A DNA stretch of 49,382 nt from an uncultured bacterium (GTDB taxonomy: Bacteria > Planctomycetota > UBA1135 > GCA-002686595): the NCBI GenBank assembly GCA_905480285.1, contig CAJQPT010000031.1, positions 1 to 49,382 on the forward strand, given 5' to 3'. Below the pieces are notes generated by a model. It was not told where the DNA came from. It did not search any database and was given only the letters and a program-made list of their open reading frames with translations. Every line of letters starts with the position of its first letter. The first letter of the stretch is position 1. A program made the position numbers and the translations under genes. Shown here one piece after another: positions 25,094 to 34,608 of the stretch.

Positions 25094-28048
25094 TCACCGG
25101 GGAGATTCGAGCTCGACCTCGGTCTCCTCGCCGGAGCGGACCTTGAACTGGACCGGGTCGGTCGTGCGCCGTCGCGACTCTCCTTCGGGACCCGAGCTCT
25201 CCACCTGGACGGTCCATTCCCCGGCGGCGAGCCCTCCGACGCGGGCGCGTCCAGCGCGCAGGATCTCGACCTTGGTTTGATTCGAGGACTCCGGGTCGGC
25301 GGGGGTGAGCGTGACCCACGCAACGCCCTCGGCCTCACCGTTGTCGGCGAGCACGAAGAGCGCTGATCCACCCCGGACGAGCTCCACGGAGCCAACGTCC
25401 AGGGTTCTTCCGGGGCTCACAGTGACTTCGGCGAGGACGCGGTCAGTGAAGCCCGGAGCCTTCAAGATCAACTGGAGGGGGGACTCGGGCTTCACGCCCT
25501 TGATCCGAAACCTCCCGTTCGAGCCGGTCTTCTCGCCGGTCTCGGTCATCCCGAGGAACTGGCGCGAGATACGCGCCGACTCGTCGCCTAGAGAGCGGCG
25601 GATCTCGACCCGCGCGCCGGCGACCGGGTCCCCCTTGGGGTCGACCGCGCGTCCCTCGATGGAGCTGATGGCGAGGTCAAAGGAGACGGTGTTCACGCCG
25701 ACCTCGACCTCGACGTCCACTCGGGCAGCCATGGTCAGGTCTTCATGGCGGATCAAGGCCGCGGCGGGGCCGGGCCCGAGGTCCGCGATCTCGAACCGCC
25801 CCTCGGCATCTGTCGTGTCCGTCGAGGGCTGGTTGCCGAAGCCAGCGAACTGGTCCTGGATGTTGATGAAGCGTTCGCTCCGGTCAGCGTCGGCCTCGGT
25901 CACGATCGACAGTCGAGCCCCCTGGGCGGGCTGTCCATCGATGAGGACCACGCCCTTGATGGTGGCAGAGGTGGGGAGCAGGTAGTCAACGCGCACCTTT
26001 GCGCTGACGTCAAGCTTCACTTCCTGCCACTCGACCTGGTCATCTCCGGTGGACCTGCGCCTGCCGAAGGGTTGACCCCCGTTGCGCATCGCGCGCACTT
26101 CGTACAGGCCAGCGGGGAGGCCGTCGAAGACCGCGATGCCGTCCTTTCCGGACGCCTTCCCGGCCTTCCAGGGGCGGGACTCATCCATGCTTCGGCACTC
26201 CACTCGAGCGCCGGGGATGAGGAGGTCGTCGTCGCCGACGACCGCGACCGAGAGCTCCGCTCCGCGAGAGAGGGTGATGCGGGCGATCTGCCCGTCCGCG
26301 CGGGGAATGAGCGGCTCCTCCAGGTACGTCCCGTAGCCTCTGGCCTTCACCTCGAGGCGCGCCTCGGGGTCGGCGAGGTCTGAGAGCTGACAGCGCCCCT
26401 CTCGGTCGGTCTTGGCCCAGAGCTCCCGTCCGTTGGCGCCGAGCATTATCCGCTGACGGTTGGCTTCGCCCCTGGTGGAGAGCGTCACCCGAGCCTTGCG
26501 GATGGGGCGACCCGTCGTCGCGTCGACCACCTCGAACTTCAGGCGCTGCGCTCGCTCAAGCTCGAGGGTCCCCCCGGTGGCGAGGGCGCCCTCTGCGACC
26601 GTGATCGGCGGCGTGACGCCGCGCTGGTAGCCCGGGGCGTCGACCGTCACCGTGAGCTCGGCCTGCTCGGTCCCGGGGCGGAGCTCGTACAGCGTGAGCT
26701 TGCCGTTCTTGATCCGCTTTGGGGCCCGCCCGCCCTTGGGGGTCAGCATGACCTTCGCGGACCGCTCACCCCACTTCGCCAGGACCTCCAGCTCTTCCAC
26801 GGGCTCGCGGCTGGCTCGATCGATGACCCTCAGCTCGAGCTGCGCCCCGGGGTCAAAGTTCAGGGAGGTGAACGAGCCGTCGGCGGTCGCCTCCACAGTG
26901 TTGGAGAGGAGGACCGTCTCGACGAACTGGCGCCGCTCCATGGCCTGGATCCGGTAGCGCCCGCCCGGCTTGAGGCCGCCGATCTCGAAGCTCCCGTCCC
27001 CCTTGACCTCGGCGGTCTCTTCACCCGCCGGAGAGAGTTGGGCGGCCATCAAGGTCTGGAAGCGCGACTTGCCGTCGGACATGGCGGGGTCGAGGCTCGT
27101 CGCGGCGACCTTGCCGTACTGTCGCCCCTGGGGATAGCCGGACACGACGCCTCGAATCACCCCTGCGCGCTCTGCGGTGATCTCGATGTTCAACATCACG
27201 TCGCCCGGCCGCTTGGCTGCTCCCTCGAAGCGGGCGGGCATGATGGAGTCGTGTTCGGCGAGGAGGATGATCTCTCCCTCGGGCTCGTGCTCCAGCTCGA
27301 AGCGCCCCTCGGCATCGGTGGACTCCAGGCCTAGGAGGCTGGAGAAGCCGATCTGATCCATGGTCGCGATCATCTGGTCGCCCTCACGCTCGATGCGGCG
27401 AACGCGCGCCCCCTCGATCGCTCGGCCCTGCTGGTCGCGGACCCACCCCTCCACGACCACCGCCGGCTGGAGGATGATGTCGCCGAGTTCCGTCGTGCTG
27501 CCCTCCCCGAAGATGTGCTTGACGGGGGCGTCCAGGAACCCGCGCGCATCAGCCTTGACCCCGATCGTCAGCCCGAGCGGCTCCGAGTCGTCCGCCACAA
27601 AGCGACCGTCCTTGCCGGTGGTCGCCTTGATGCGGATCTGGCCCTGTGTCCCGAAGGACCGAACGGCGACGGTGTTGGCCTGCTCCCATGGCATGAGCTC
27701 GACCGGCACGCCCGCGAGGGGCCGCCCAGAACCGTCGAGGATGCGCCCGCGGTAGGGGCCGTCGTCGGCAGCCTTCCCAGGTCTGCGCCGCACTTGATTC
27801 CGGACCTTCGGCTCCGGGCTCTCGGAGCGGACCTCGGTGGCTTCTCGGGATCCGTCGGAGGGACGCGCCTCCAGGACGGGCAGCTCGGCGTCGGCCTTGG
27901 GCCCATCGGCGCGGACGATCTCGAGGGCGGAGTTCGCCACGCTGTTGGTCGGCGAGGTGCGCCCCGTTCCGGAGAGGAGGAAGGCACAGAGAGCCACCGC
28001 CGCGATGGCTGCGGCGACGAGGAGGAGGGCGAGTCTTTGACGAGGCAT
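25094..28048 (-). CDS. Large membrane-anchored carboxypeptidase-regulatory-like repeat protein
   Basis: A 984-residue protein from ATG 28048. An N-terminal hydrophobic segment ('LALLLVAAAIAAVALCAFLL') anchors it; most of the rest is exported. Many Ig-like CarboxypepD_reg/CnaB-type units are visible: 'GRILDGSGRPLAGVPVEL', 'GWVRDQQGRAIEGARVRR', 'FEVVDATTGRPIRKARVTL', 'GVVLIDGQPAQGARLSI' and 'GRAVDPKGDPVAGARVEI'. Each resembles a prealbumin-like beta domain. No catalytic domain is seen. Such proteins are common and large in planctomycetes; a surface or binding role is inferred. The open frame upstream to 28168 has no signal-like start. Confidence 0.85.
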   Translation of the reverse strand: MPRQRLALLLVAAAIAAVALCAFLLSGTGRTSPTNSVANSALEIVRADGPKADAELPVLEARPSDGSREATEVRSESPEPKVRNQVRRRPGKAADDGPYRGRILDGSGRPLAGVPVELMPWEQANTVAVRSFGTQGQIRIKATTGKDGRFVADDSEPLGLTIGVKADARGFLDAPVKHIFGEGSTTELGDIILQPAVVVEGWVRDQQGRAIEGARVRRIEREGDQMIATMDQIGFSSLLGLESTDAEGRFELEHEPEGEIILLAEHDSIMPARFEGAAKRPGDVMLNIEITAERAGVIRGVVSGYPQGRQYGKVAATSLDPAMSDGKSRFQTLMAAQLSPAGEETAEVKGDGSFEIGGLKPGGRYRIQAMERRQFVETVLLSNTVEATADGSFTSLNFDPGAQLELRVIDRASREPVEELEVLAKWGERSAKVMLTPKGGRAPKRIKNGKLTLYELRPGTEQAELTVTVDAPGYQRGVTPPITVAEGALATGGTLELERAQRLKFEVVDATTGRPIRKARVTLSTRGEANRQRIMLGANGRELWAKTDREGRCQLSDLADPEARLEVKARGYGTYLEEPLIPRADGQIARITLSRGAELSVAVVGDDDLLIPGARVECRSMDESRPWKAGKASGKDGIAVFDGLPAGLYEVRAMRNGGQPFGRRRSTGDDQVEWQEVKLDVSAKVRVDYLLPTSATIKGVVLIDGQPAQGARLSIVTEADADRSERFINIQDQFAGFGNQPSTDTTDAEGRFEIADLGPGPAAALIRHEDLTMAARVDVEVEVGVNTVSFDLAISSIEGRAVDPKGDPVAGARVEIRRSLGDESARISRQFLGMTETGEKTGSNGRFRIKGVKPESPLQLILKAPGFTDRVLAEVTVSPGRTLDVGSVELVRGGSALFVLADNGEAEGVAWVTLTPADPESSNQTKVEILRAGRARVGGLAAGEWTVQVESSGPEGESRRRTTDPVQFKVRSGEETEVELESPR

Positions 28049-28534
28049 GGGCTTGGCGTGGGACCTGGTTAAGGCATATGCGCAGGGGCCGGTCGAATCG
28101 TCGCACTTCCACCCGGATTTGGTGCCTGGAGTTCCAGACCACTGTCCAGCGCGCGCGGAGGTGGCCATGTGGCTTGCGCCCTCGGGAGCCGTGAGGAGGC
28201 GCTGCGGGGCCCTGCTGGCGATCTTGTGTCTCGCCGGTGTCCTCCGGGCGGCCTCTCGGGGCCTCTTGAGCCCGACCGTGGGAGTCCTCGTGATCGGGTC
28301 AGCTCAGGCCTTGCCGCCAGCGGCCGTCCTGGACCGGGCCCCAGGGTTCGATCGGTGGGCCAGCTACGAGGGGGGGCCACTTGGAGGTGGCCTTCATCAT
28401 CGAGGGCGAGGCCGTCTCTGCGGGGTGCCCTTGGGACCGGGAGGTGACCCCAAGGAGCCGCGGCAATGCGGGTCCGCGGTCCTCGACGTCCCGGGGTAGC
28501 TTGCCCGGACGGCGCGTCGAGCGATGAAACAGGA
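28049..28534. other. Intergenic stretch with no convincing gene
   Basis: It lies between the large repeat-protein gene and the clpC terminator. A plus-strand frame from ATG 28167 starts with a hydrophobic stretch that mimics a signal peptide, but the remainder is Gly/Pro/Arg-rich with no family match, so it is not called. The region upstream of 28048 should hold the promoter of the repeat-protein gene; no clear -10/-35 pair is seen. Confidence 0.4.
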
Positions 28535-28567
28535 ACGGGGCCCCGCGCTGCTTGCGCGGGGCCCCGT
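28535..28567 (-). terminator. Strong hairpin terminator after clpC
   Basis: A perfect 14-base stem (ACGGGGCCCCGCGC and its complement) with a 5-base loop lies 35 bases beyond the clpC stop. On the minus strand it is followed by a modest T-rich run (CCTGTTTC). The stem is very stable. Termination of clpC transcripts is the natural reading. Confidence 0.75.
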
Positions 28568-28602
28568 CCCTTGGCCGAATGGCTGCCCTCAAGGGGCTTC
28601 GC

Positions 28603-31137
28603 TCACTCGTTGGCGGCCTTCATGGCCTCGCGGATGATCGGCGCTTCGTCCAGGAACTCAAGCCCGGCGTCCTCATCGGCGTCCGGCGCTCGATCGATCC
28701 ACACCTTGGACTGATCCTCGAACTTCCCTCGCAGGAGGTGCTCGGCGAGCGGGTCCTCGATGTGGCGTTCGATGGCTCGACGGAGCGGCCGTGCGCCGTA
28801 GTCCTCGTGGAAGCCCTTGTTGATGAGGAAGTCGATCGCGCTCTTGGTGAGCTCGACCTCGATGTCGTGATCGGCGAGCCGCGCCCGGACCTCGTCCAGT
28901 TGCAGGTGGACGATGCGGGAGAGGTCCACGTTCGTGAGCGGGTTGAACACGATGGCCTCGTCAACTCGGTTGAGGAACTCGGGGCGGAAGTGCCGCTCGA
29001 CCTCCACCATGACGTCCGAGCGCATCTTCTTCTTGCGGTCGCCGGCGTCTGCGGACGCCTGGTCGAACCGGCCAAAGCCGAGCTGGGCGCCGGCCTTCAT
29101 CGTGTGCGAGCCGAGGTTGCTCGTCATGATGAGGATGACGTTCTTGAAGTCGACGTGGCGGCCGAACGAGTCGGTCAGGCGCCCCTCCTCCATGATCTGG
29201 AGGAGCATGTTGAACACGTCGGGGTGGGCCTTCTCGATCTCGTCGAGGAGCACGACCGAGTAGGGGCGACGGCGCACCTTCTCAGTGAGCTGGCCGCCCT
29301 CCTCGTAGCCGACGTAGCCCGGAGGCGCGCCGACGAGGCGCGAGGCGTTGTGCTTCTCCATGTACTCGCTCATGTCCATCGTGATGACGTTGTCCTCGTC
29401 ACCGAACATGAACTTCGCAAGCTGCTTGCAGAGGTAGGTCTTGCCGACGCCGGACGGGCCGAGGAACAGGAACGTGCCCATGGGGCGGCGCGGGTCCTTG
29501 AGGCCAGAGCGGGAGCGGCGGACCGAGCGGGCGATGGCCGCGATGGCGTCGTCCTGGTTGATGACGATCGAGCTGAGCTCGGCCTCCATCTGGAGCAGGC
29601 GCTCGGCCTCCGCCTTCTCGAGGCGCGTCAGCGGGATGCCGGTCATCTTGGAGACCGTCTCCTGGATGACGTCGATGTCGACCTCGCCGACGGACTCCTT
29701 CTCCTGCTGCTCCTCGCGCCACTCGTCCTGGATCTGCTCCTTCTTCTTCTTGAGCTGGTACGCCTGGTCGCGCAGCTGGGCGGCACGTTCGAAGTCCTGG
29801 GACGCGACGGCTTCATCCTTGTCGAGGTCGAGCTGCTCGATCTCCTTGGTGGTCTCGCGCAGGTCGGGCGGCGGGACCATGGACTTGATCCGCACCCGGG
29901 CGCCGGCCTCGTCCATCACGTCGATGGCCTTGTCCGGGAGGAACCGGTTGTTGATGTAGCGCGTCGAGAGCTCGACGGCGTTCTCGAGGGCTTCGTCCGT
30001 GTAGTTGACCCGGTGGTGGGCCTCATACCGGTCGCGCAGACCCTTGAGGATCGCGACGGCCTGCTCCGGGCTGGGCGGCTCGACGTTGACCGACTGGAAG
30101 CGACGCTCCAGTGCGCCGTCCTTCTCGATGTGCTTGCGGTACTCGTCGAGGGTCGTAGCGCCGATGCACTGGATCTCGCCGCGGCTGAGGGCCGGCTTCA
30201 GCACGTTGGAGGCGTCAATCGCGCCCTCTGCGCCGCCGGCTCCCACCAGGGTGTGCAGCTCATCGATGAAGAGGACGACGTCCTTCACGCGGCGGACCTC
30301 GGTCATGACCGCCTTGATGCGCTCCTCGAACTGGCCGCGGTACTTCGTGCCAGCGACCATGAGGGCGAGGTCGAGAACGACCATGCGCTTGCCGCGCAAG
30401 ATCTCGGGCACCGTGCCATCGACGATCTGCTGGGCGAGGCCCTCGACGATGGCGGTCTTTCCAACGCCATGCTCACCGAGCAGGACGGGGTTGTTCTTCG
30501 TGCGGCGTGAGAGGATCTGGACCACCCGCTCGATCTCGAGCTCCCGCCCGATGACGACATCGAGCTTGCCCTCACCGGCGAGCTCGGTCAGGTCACGGCC
30601 AAAGCTGTCGAGCGCCGGGGTCTTCGACTTCGAGTTCCCGGACTGTCCGCTGGGACCCTCCTCGCCGACGCCGGTCTCGTCGTCCTCATCGTCCGCGGTG
30701 TCGGCGCCGAGGAAGTCGAGGACCTCCTCGCGGACGTCCTCCAGCTTCACGCCGAGGTTGAGCAGGACCTGGGCGGCGATGCCCTCGTTCTCCTTGATCA
30801 GGCCGAGGAGCAGGTGCTCGGTCCCGATGTAGTTGTGGCCGAGGTTGCCAGCCTCCTCCATGGAGAGCTCCAGCACCTTCTTGGCGCGGGGGGTGAAGGG
30901 CAGCTGCCCCATGGTCACCATGGAAGGACCGGTCTTGACGATCTTCTCCACCTCCATGCGGATCTTGTTCAGGTCAATCCCCATGTTCTTGAGGACATTG
31001 GCGGCGACGCCGCTGCCCTCCTGAACGAGGCCGAGGAGGATGTGCTCCGTGCCGAGGTACTCGTGGTTGAACCGCTGCGCCTCCTGGCGAGCGAGGTTCA
31101 TGACCTTCTTGGCGCGGTCCGTGAAACGATCGAACAT
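28603..31137 (-). CDS. clpC: ClpC, AAA+ unfoldase of the Clp protease
   Basis: An 844-residue ClpC. It has two Clp_N repeats (about 1-65 and 77-142), AAA-1 with Walker A 'GEHGVGKT' (221-228), a middle domain carrying a UVR-like motif ('[20 protein letters not shown]'), and AAA-2 with 'GPSGVGKT'. The ClpP-binding loop tripeptide 'LGF' is present in AAA-2. It unfolds substrates for ClpP. The UVR-like middle domain fits binding by adaptors such as McsA, encoded upstream on the same strand. The 578 bases before its ATG contain a hairpin at 31168-31184. Family certain. Confidence 0.97.
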   Translation of the reverse strand: MFDRFTDRAKKVMNLARQEAQRFNHEYLGTEHILLGLVQEGSGVAANVLKNMGIDLNKIRMEVEKIVKTGPSMVTMGQLPFTPRAKKVLELSMEEAGNLGHNYIGTEHLLLGLIKENEGIAAQVLLNLGVKLEDVREEVLDFLGADTADDEDDETGVGEEGPSGQSGNSKSKTPALDSFGRDLTELAGEGKLDVVIGRELEIERVVQILSRRTKNNPVLLGEHGVGKTAIVEGLAQQIVDGTVPEILRGKRMVVLDLALMVAGTKYRGQFEERIKAVMTEVRRVKDVVLFIDELHTLVGAGGAEGAIDASNVLKPALSRGEIQCIGATTLDEYRKHIEKDGALERRFQSVNVEPPSPEQAVAILKGLRDRYEAHHRVNYTDEALENAVELSTRYINNRFLPDKAIDVMDEAGARVRIKSMVPPPDLRETTKEIEQLDLDKDEAVASQDFERAAQLRDQAYQLKKKKEQIQDEWREEQQEKESVGEVDIDVIQETVSKMTGIPLTRLEKAEAERLLQMEAELSSIVINQDDAIAAIARSVRRSRSGLKDPRRPMGTFLFLGPSGVGKTYLCKQLAKFMFGDEDNVITMDMSEYMEKHNASRLVGAPPGYVGYEEGGQLTEKVRRRPYSVVLLDEIEKAHPDVFNMLLQIMEEGRLTDSFGRHVDFKNVILIMTSNLGSHTMKAGAQLGFGRFDQASADAGDRKKKMRSDVMVEVERHFRPEFLNRVDEAIVFNPLTNVDLSRIVHLQLDEVRARLADHDIEVELTKSAIDFLINKGFHEDYGARPLRRAIERHIEDPLAEHLLRGKFEDQSKVWIDRAPDADEDAGLEFLDEAPIIREAMKAANE

Positions 31138-31715
31138 GCTTGTCGTGTGGTGTCTTCCGGGGGCCCCGTGGGGACCGACCCCACCTGGGGCGGCCTCGAG
31201 GGTCCTGGGAGCGGTGGTTGATTGCCCGTGCTGGCGGCGGTGTCGGGCGGGTGCGGGAGGGGCAGAACCTCTTGGGTTCTATTCTTCGGCCTTCAAGGCC
31301 CAGGAGTTGACGGTCCGTCCTCCAGACTGCTCTGGGCGGCCCTTGACGGCCCCGCCACTGGGGCCCAGGAGGACTTCGGTACGCTCGAAAATTCGGGGGC
31401 GGTGGTGCGGACCCTGCGGATCAACCGCCCCTCCGAGGATGATGCCATCCGGCTCCCGAAGGTCCAAGGACGGCCGCCTGGCTCCGGGGACCTGCATGAG
31501 CGAGCGCATGGGGCCGCCCCCTGAGCCCGACCCTGGCGAGTCGAGACCTGCCGACTGGCACAAGGAGTCGCTGGGGTGGGGAGGCAGACCTGGGGCCACG
31601 TGGAGGCCGGGCCGGACTCAAGGGCGCCGACGCCCCCTGGGGGCTCTGCACCTGCCGGGCGGTTCCCGGGGCCGCACGAGGGAGGCTGGGGGTCGGAACC
31701 CGCGTCTCTCGGGGC
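31138..31715. other. Long leader or cryptic coding region between mcsA and clpC
   Basis: A 578-base gap in an otherwise dense region. Two overlapping small frames look protein-like: plus strand 31222-31524 and minus strand about 31279-31522. Both have high GC third positions, but neither has a known family. Three perfect hairpins are present: GTGGGG/CCCCAC at 31168-31184, GAACC/GGTTC at 31265-31279, and GGCCTT/AAGGCC at 31288-31300. No mcsB-like gene would fit. It could be a long regulated clpC leader. Confidence 0.45.
31168..31184 (-). promoter_or_regulatory. Possible 5'-leader hairpin upstream of clpC
   Basis: Perfect stem GTGGGG/CCCCAC with a 5-base loop; CCCC (31164-31167) and GGGG (31187-31190) extend it with a small bulge. 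It lies about 30 bases before the clpC ATG. It might affect translation or processing; no CIRCE or other heat-shock operator was seen. Confidence 0.35.
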
Positions 31716-32276
31716 TCAGGAGGGCGACGCGGACTCCTCGTCCGCGGCCGCATCGAGCTCTTCGGTCAGGCGCTGAACCTCGTCGCGCAGCTCGGCAGCT
31801 CGCTCGAAGTTCTCCTCCTTGATGGCCCGATCGAGCTCCCCCTCGGCCTCCTCGATCCGGCGCTGGCGCTGGTTCGCCTCGGGGCATTGCCCGGGGATGC
31901 GTCCGGCGTGGGTCGAGGCCCCGTGCATTCGCTCGAGGAGCCCCTCAAGGTAGTCGGAGAAGACCTCGTAGCACTCGCTACAGCCGAGACGGCCCTTGCG
32001 GCGCAGGCTATCCTCGGTCGTCCCGCAGCCCGGGCACTTGCGGACGCTCTTCGGGGCGTGCTTCTTCGCCTTCAGGGCTGACATCTGCAGCAGCTTCCAG
32101 ACCTCGTCCATCGGCTTGTGCTGTACCTCTCCGCCCGGGAGCTCCATCTCCTGAGCGCAGGTCTCGCAGAGGTGATGCTGCTCCACCTGGTTGCCGGACT
32201 CGCCGGGGCCCAGGAAGTTCTGGACCTCGTCGATGTGGACCGTGGCGTTCGTTTTTTGGCACTGCTGGCAGAGCAT
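31716..32276 (-). CDS. mcsA: McsA-like zinc-finger/UVR adaptor protein
   Basis: A 186-residue protein. It has two pairs of CxxC motifs: 'CQQCQKTNATVHI' with 'CETCAQEM', and 'CPGCGTTEDSL' with 'LGCSECYEVF'. Then comes 'HGASTHAGRIPG', shared with Bacillus McsA, and a C-terminal UVR motif ('EENFERAAELRDEVQRL'). In Firmicutes McsA activates the arginine kinase McsB and binds ClpC. ATG 32276 starts exactly at the first zinc motif, as in the family. Here it lies upstream of clpC without mcsB or ctsR in the window, so it may bridge ClpC to another partner. Confidence 0.9.
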   Translation of the reverse strand: MLCQQCQKTNATVHIDEVQNFLGPGESGNQVEQHHLCETCAQEMELPGGEVQHKPMDEVWKLLQMSALKAKKHAPKSVRKCPGCGTTEDSLRRKGRLGCSECYEVFSDYLEGLLERMHGASTHAGRIPGQCPEANQRQRRIEEAEGELDRAIKEENFERAAELRDEVQRLTEELDAAADEESASPS

Positions 32277-32434
32277 TCTGAATCGGGGCTCATCACCCCG
32301 CCCCTCCGTCTTAGGCGTGGGCGGTGGCGCGGTCAATAGGGGGAGTCAGATCGTTCGCGGTGGAGGGACGCATCGGTCGATGTGCTCGCGACGCACAGAC
32401 TCAAGACGGGGCCCCTGCGCGGCCTCTTCGGAGC

Positions 32435-33919
32435 TCAGGGCTGTATTCCCCCGGAGTCACCGGCGTCCAGGGGCTCCTGGGGGCCAAGGGCGGAGAGGAC
32501 CCCACGGAACGCCATGGCGCGCTCCTTGAAGTTGGCATAGCGGTCGAACGACGCGCAGGCGGGAGAGAACAGCACCGTCTGGGCTCCGTCTCGCTCGGCG
32601 ATGGCCATGGCTCGGTGGGCGGCGTCCTCCGCTGAGGCACATCCGGGGCCGCTGTCCACGGCTGCTCCCGCACTCTGCGCGGCGCGAGAGAGCTCGGCGG
32701 CAGCCGCTCCGAAGGGCACCATGACCCAGTCCCCGTGCTCGGCCAGGCCCCGGGCGAGGGGCTCGAGGCTGACGCCACGCTTGGCTTGCCCGCCTGCCAC
32801 GAGGATGGCGCGGCCCCCGGTGGGCACGCTCTCCAACGCGGAGAGCGTGGACTCCGGCGTCGTCGAGACTCCGTTATCGATCACCTCGACCGTCCCGCCG
32901 CCGGCCCTGAACTTGCCGAGGGACTCCATGCGGTGGCTGAGCCCGTGGAGGTCGGGGATCGCGTCTCGGAGTGCCTCCGCTCGGAGCCCAAGCTGCAGCC
33001 CCGCGGCCAGCGCGACGAGCAGGTTGGCTCGCTGGAACTCCCCGGGCACGTCGAGCGCAGAGGCGTCGGCCACATGGCGCGCCTGCCCCCCTGTCAGGTC
33101 GACGGCCTCGGCCCCATGGAGCCGAAAGTCCCCGCCCTCGCCATGGGTCACCAGGCGTTCCGAGGTGTGCGCTCGGGCCAGCTCGGCGACCTCCCCGTGG
33201 GGGGCGATGGCAATACCGCCTTCCCGGACGAGGCTCATGAGCCGGAGCTTGGCGTCACGGTAGCGCGCCGCGGTTCCATGGCGCTCGAGGTGATCGATTC
33301 CGATGTTGGTGATGGCGGCGACGTCGATCGACCTCTTGATGCCCTGGGGGAGGTGTTCCAGCTGGTAGGACGACAGTTCGAGTACGAGCACATCGTGTTC
33401 GGAGAGGTCCTCGACGTCCTCAAGCAGCGAGCCGCCGATGTTGCCGCCCAGCAAGCACCGTCCCGGGGCGTCCAGCGCCGATGCGATCAGGTCCCTGGCG
33501 AAGGTCGCCGTCGAGGACTTGCCGTGCGTACCGGTGATCGCCACCACCCGGGCCCGGCTCCGCTCGAGAAGCAGAGCGGTGGCGGTGGTGATCTGGGCGC
33601 CGACGGATCTCGCCCGCTGGATCCACGGGGACGTGGGGGGAACGGCTGGATTGACAATGAGGACATCCGTCTCCTCGAAGTCCTCCTTCCGGTGCCCACC
33701 GAGGGAGAGGTGAACCGGGTGCGGAGACCGCAACTCCTCCAGGTCTCGCGCGACCGAGCCCAGGGCGTCGCGGCCCTTCTGGTCGGTCACGGTCACCCTC
33801 GCGCCCTGGCGGAGGGCCCAGCGCGCAGCGCCGGCGCCTCCTCCGAAGAGGCCGAGGCCCATCACGGTGACGCGCCGTCCCGCCAGGCTCTCCGCCTCGT
33901 CCAGGGGGCCGCAGCTCAT
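32435..33919 (-). CDS. murD: MurD, UDP-MurNAc-L-Ala:D-Glu ligase
   Basis: A 494-residue Mur ligase. An N-terminal Rossmann motif ('VTVMGLGLFGGGAG') precedes the ATP loop 'GTHGKSST' (130-137; usual form GTNGKTT), then 'ELSSYQLE', 'NIGIDHLERHG', and the C-terminal MurD hallmark 'LFSPACASFDRYANFKERA'. It adds D-glutamate to the peptidoglycan precursor. No other mur or division genes surround it. The ATP loop has Ser where Thr is common. ATGA overlap with the PEGA lipoprotein gene couples their translation. MurD is favoured over MurC by the C-terminal signature. Confidence 0.9.
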   Translation of the reverse strand: MSCGPLDEAESLAGRRVTVMGLGLFGGGAGAARWALRQGARVTVTDQKGRDALGSVARDLEELRSPHPVHLSLGGHRKEDFEETDVLIVNPAVPPTSPWIQRARSVGAQITTATALLLERSRARVVAITGTHGKSSTATFARDLIASALDAPGRCLLGGNIGGSLLEDVEDLSEHDVLVLELSSYQLEHLPQGIKRSIDVAAITNIGIDHLERHGTAARYRDAKLRLMSLVREGGIAIAPHGEVAELARAHTSERLVTHGEGGDFRLHGAEAVDLTGGQARHVADASALDVPGEFQRANLLVALAAGLQLGLRAEALRDAIPDLHGLSHRMESLGKFRAGGGTVEVIDNGVSTTPESTLSALESVPTGGRAILVAGGQAKRGVSLEPLARGLAEHGDWVMVPFGAAAAELSRAAQSAGAAVDSGPGCASAEDAAHRAMAIAERDGAQTVLFSPACASFDRYANFKERAMAFRGVLSALGPQEPLDAGDSGGIQP

Positions 33920-34452
33920 CTTCCCGTTCCGTCAGGCGCGGCCGTGGCCGTCACGGACGCCTCTGAGGTCCCCGGCTGCTCTCGCTCTTGCTGCCCGGCT
34001 TCGGCCTGCGCGCGCGCCTCGCTTCGCACTTGTATGGCCTCTTCGATGAAGGAGGCGGTGACGGGCTCCGCCACTTCACCCGTCGCGGGGTCCAGGACGG
34101 TGTGGACCTCTCGGCGGTCGTGGATGCGAATGGGGTTGAGGATCTCGGTGAAGATGTCGATCGGGAAGTAGCTCCACCAGCGGGCCTTGAGCTCCAGGGG
34201 CTCGCTGTAGAGCCGGTAGCCAGAGCGATACATCGTGAGGCTCCGGGTGCCGTAATGGTCGATCTCGATCTCCACGGGGGTGACGCCTACCGGCTGGCCG
34301 TCGAGCCGGACCTCGGCCCCAACAGGGGTGGAGGTGAGCCGCAGGGTCCGCTCGCCGCGGCAGCCCGCGAGCGCAGCCAGCGCGAGGATCGAGATGAGGG
34401 CCTCCGCCCCCGTGCGGCGGCGTCGCGAGCGCCGAAGTTGGGCCTGACTCAT
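33916..34452 (-). CDS. PEGA-domain lipoprotein
   Basis: A 178-residue lipoprotein. An Arg-rich start and hydrophobic stretch end in lipobox 'LAGC' (Cys31). A PEGA domain follows ('LTSTPVGAEVRLDGQPVGVTP', shown here as 'PVGAEVRLDGQPVGVTP'), and then a Trp/Tyr-rich segment ('RWWSYFPIDIFTEI'). The tail is Gln/Ala/Glu-rich and probably disordered. PEGA modules are thought to bind envelope ligands or proteins. Its stop overlaps the murD start by four bases, an uncommon pairing that hints at a peptidoglycan-related role. Confidence 0.85.
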   Translation of the reverse strand: MSQAQLRRSRRRRTGAEALISILALAALAGCRGERTLRLTSTPVGAEVRLDGQPVGVTPVEIEIDHYGTRSLTMYRSGYRLYSEPLELKARWWSYFPIDIFTEILNPIRIHDRREVHTVLDPATGEVAEPVTASFIEEAIQVRSEARAQAEAGQQEREQPGTSEASVTATAAPDGTGR

Positions 34453-34608
34453 GCCTCGGAGGATGCGGACCCAGAGCGCCTTGATCCCGCGGATTCCCTG
34501 GAAACAAGCGCGGGCTCACGAAGCGCGGGATGGGGGCGCCTTGGCCGCAGAATTTGACGCTAGGATCTCGCCCGAGTTCTCCCCAACGAATCAGCGCTCT
34601 CCACCCAG

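Noticed and set aside
28167-28499. Plus-strand frame starting with a hydrophobic, signal-like stretch
   Set aside because: The rest is Gly/Pro/Arg-rich without family match and there is no ribosome site; judged not supported.
28552-30510. Long plus-strand open frame opposite clpC
   Set aside because: Antisense to conserved ClpC domains; low-complexity Leu/Asp/Val composition with no domain.
31138-31300. CIRCE or other heat-shock operator before clpC
   Set aside because: The TTAGCACTC-N9-GAGTGCTAA pattern is not present; only GC-rich hairpins are seen.
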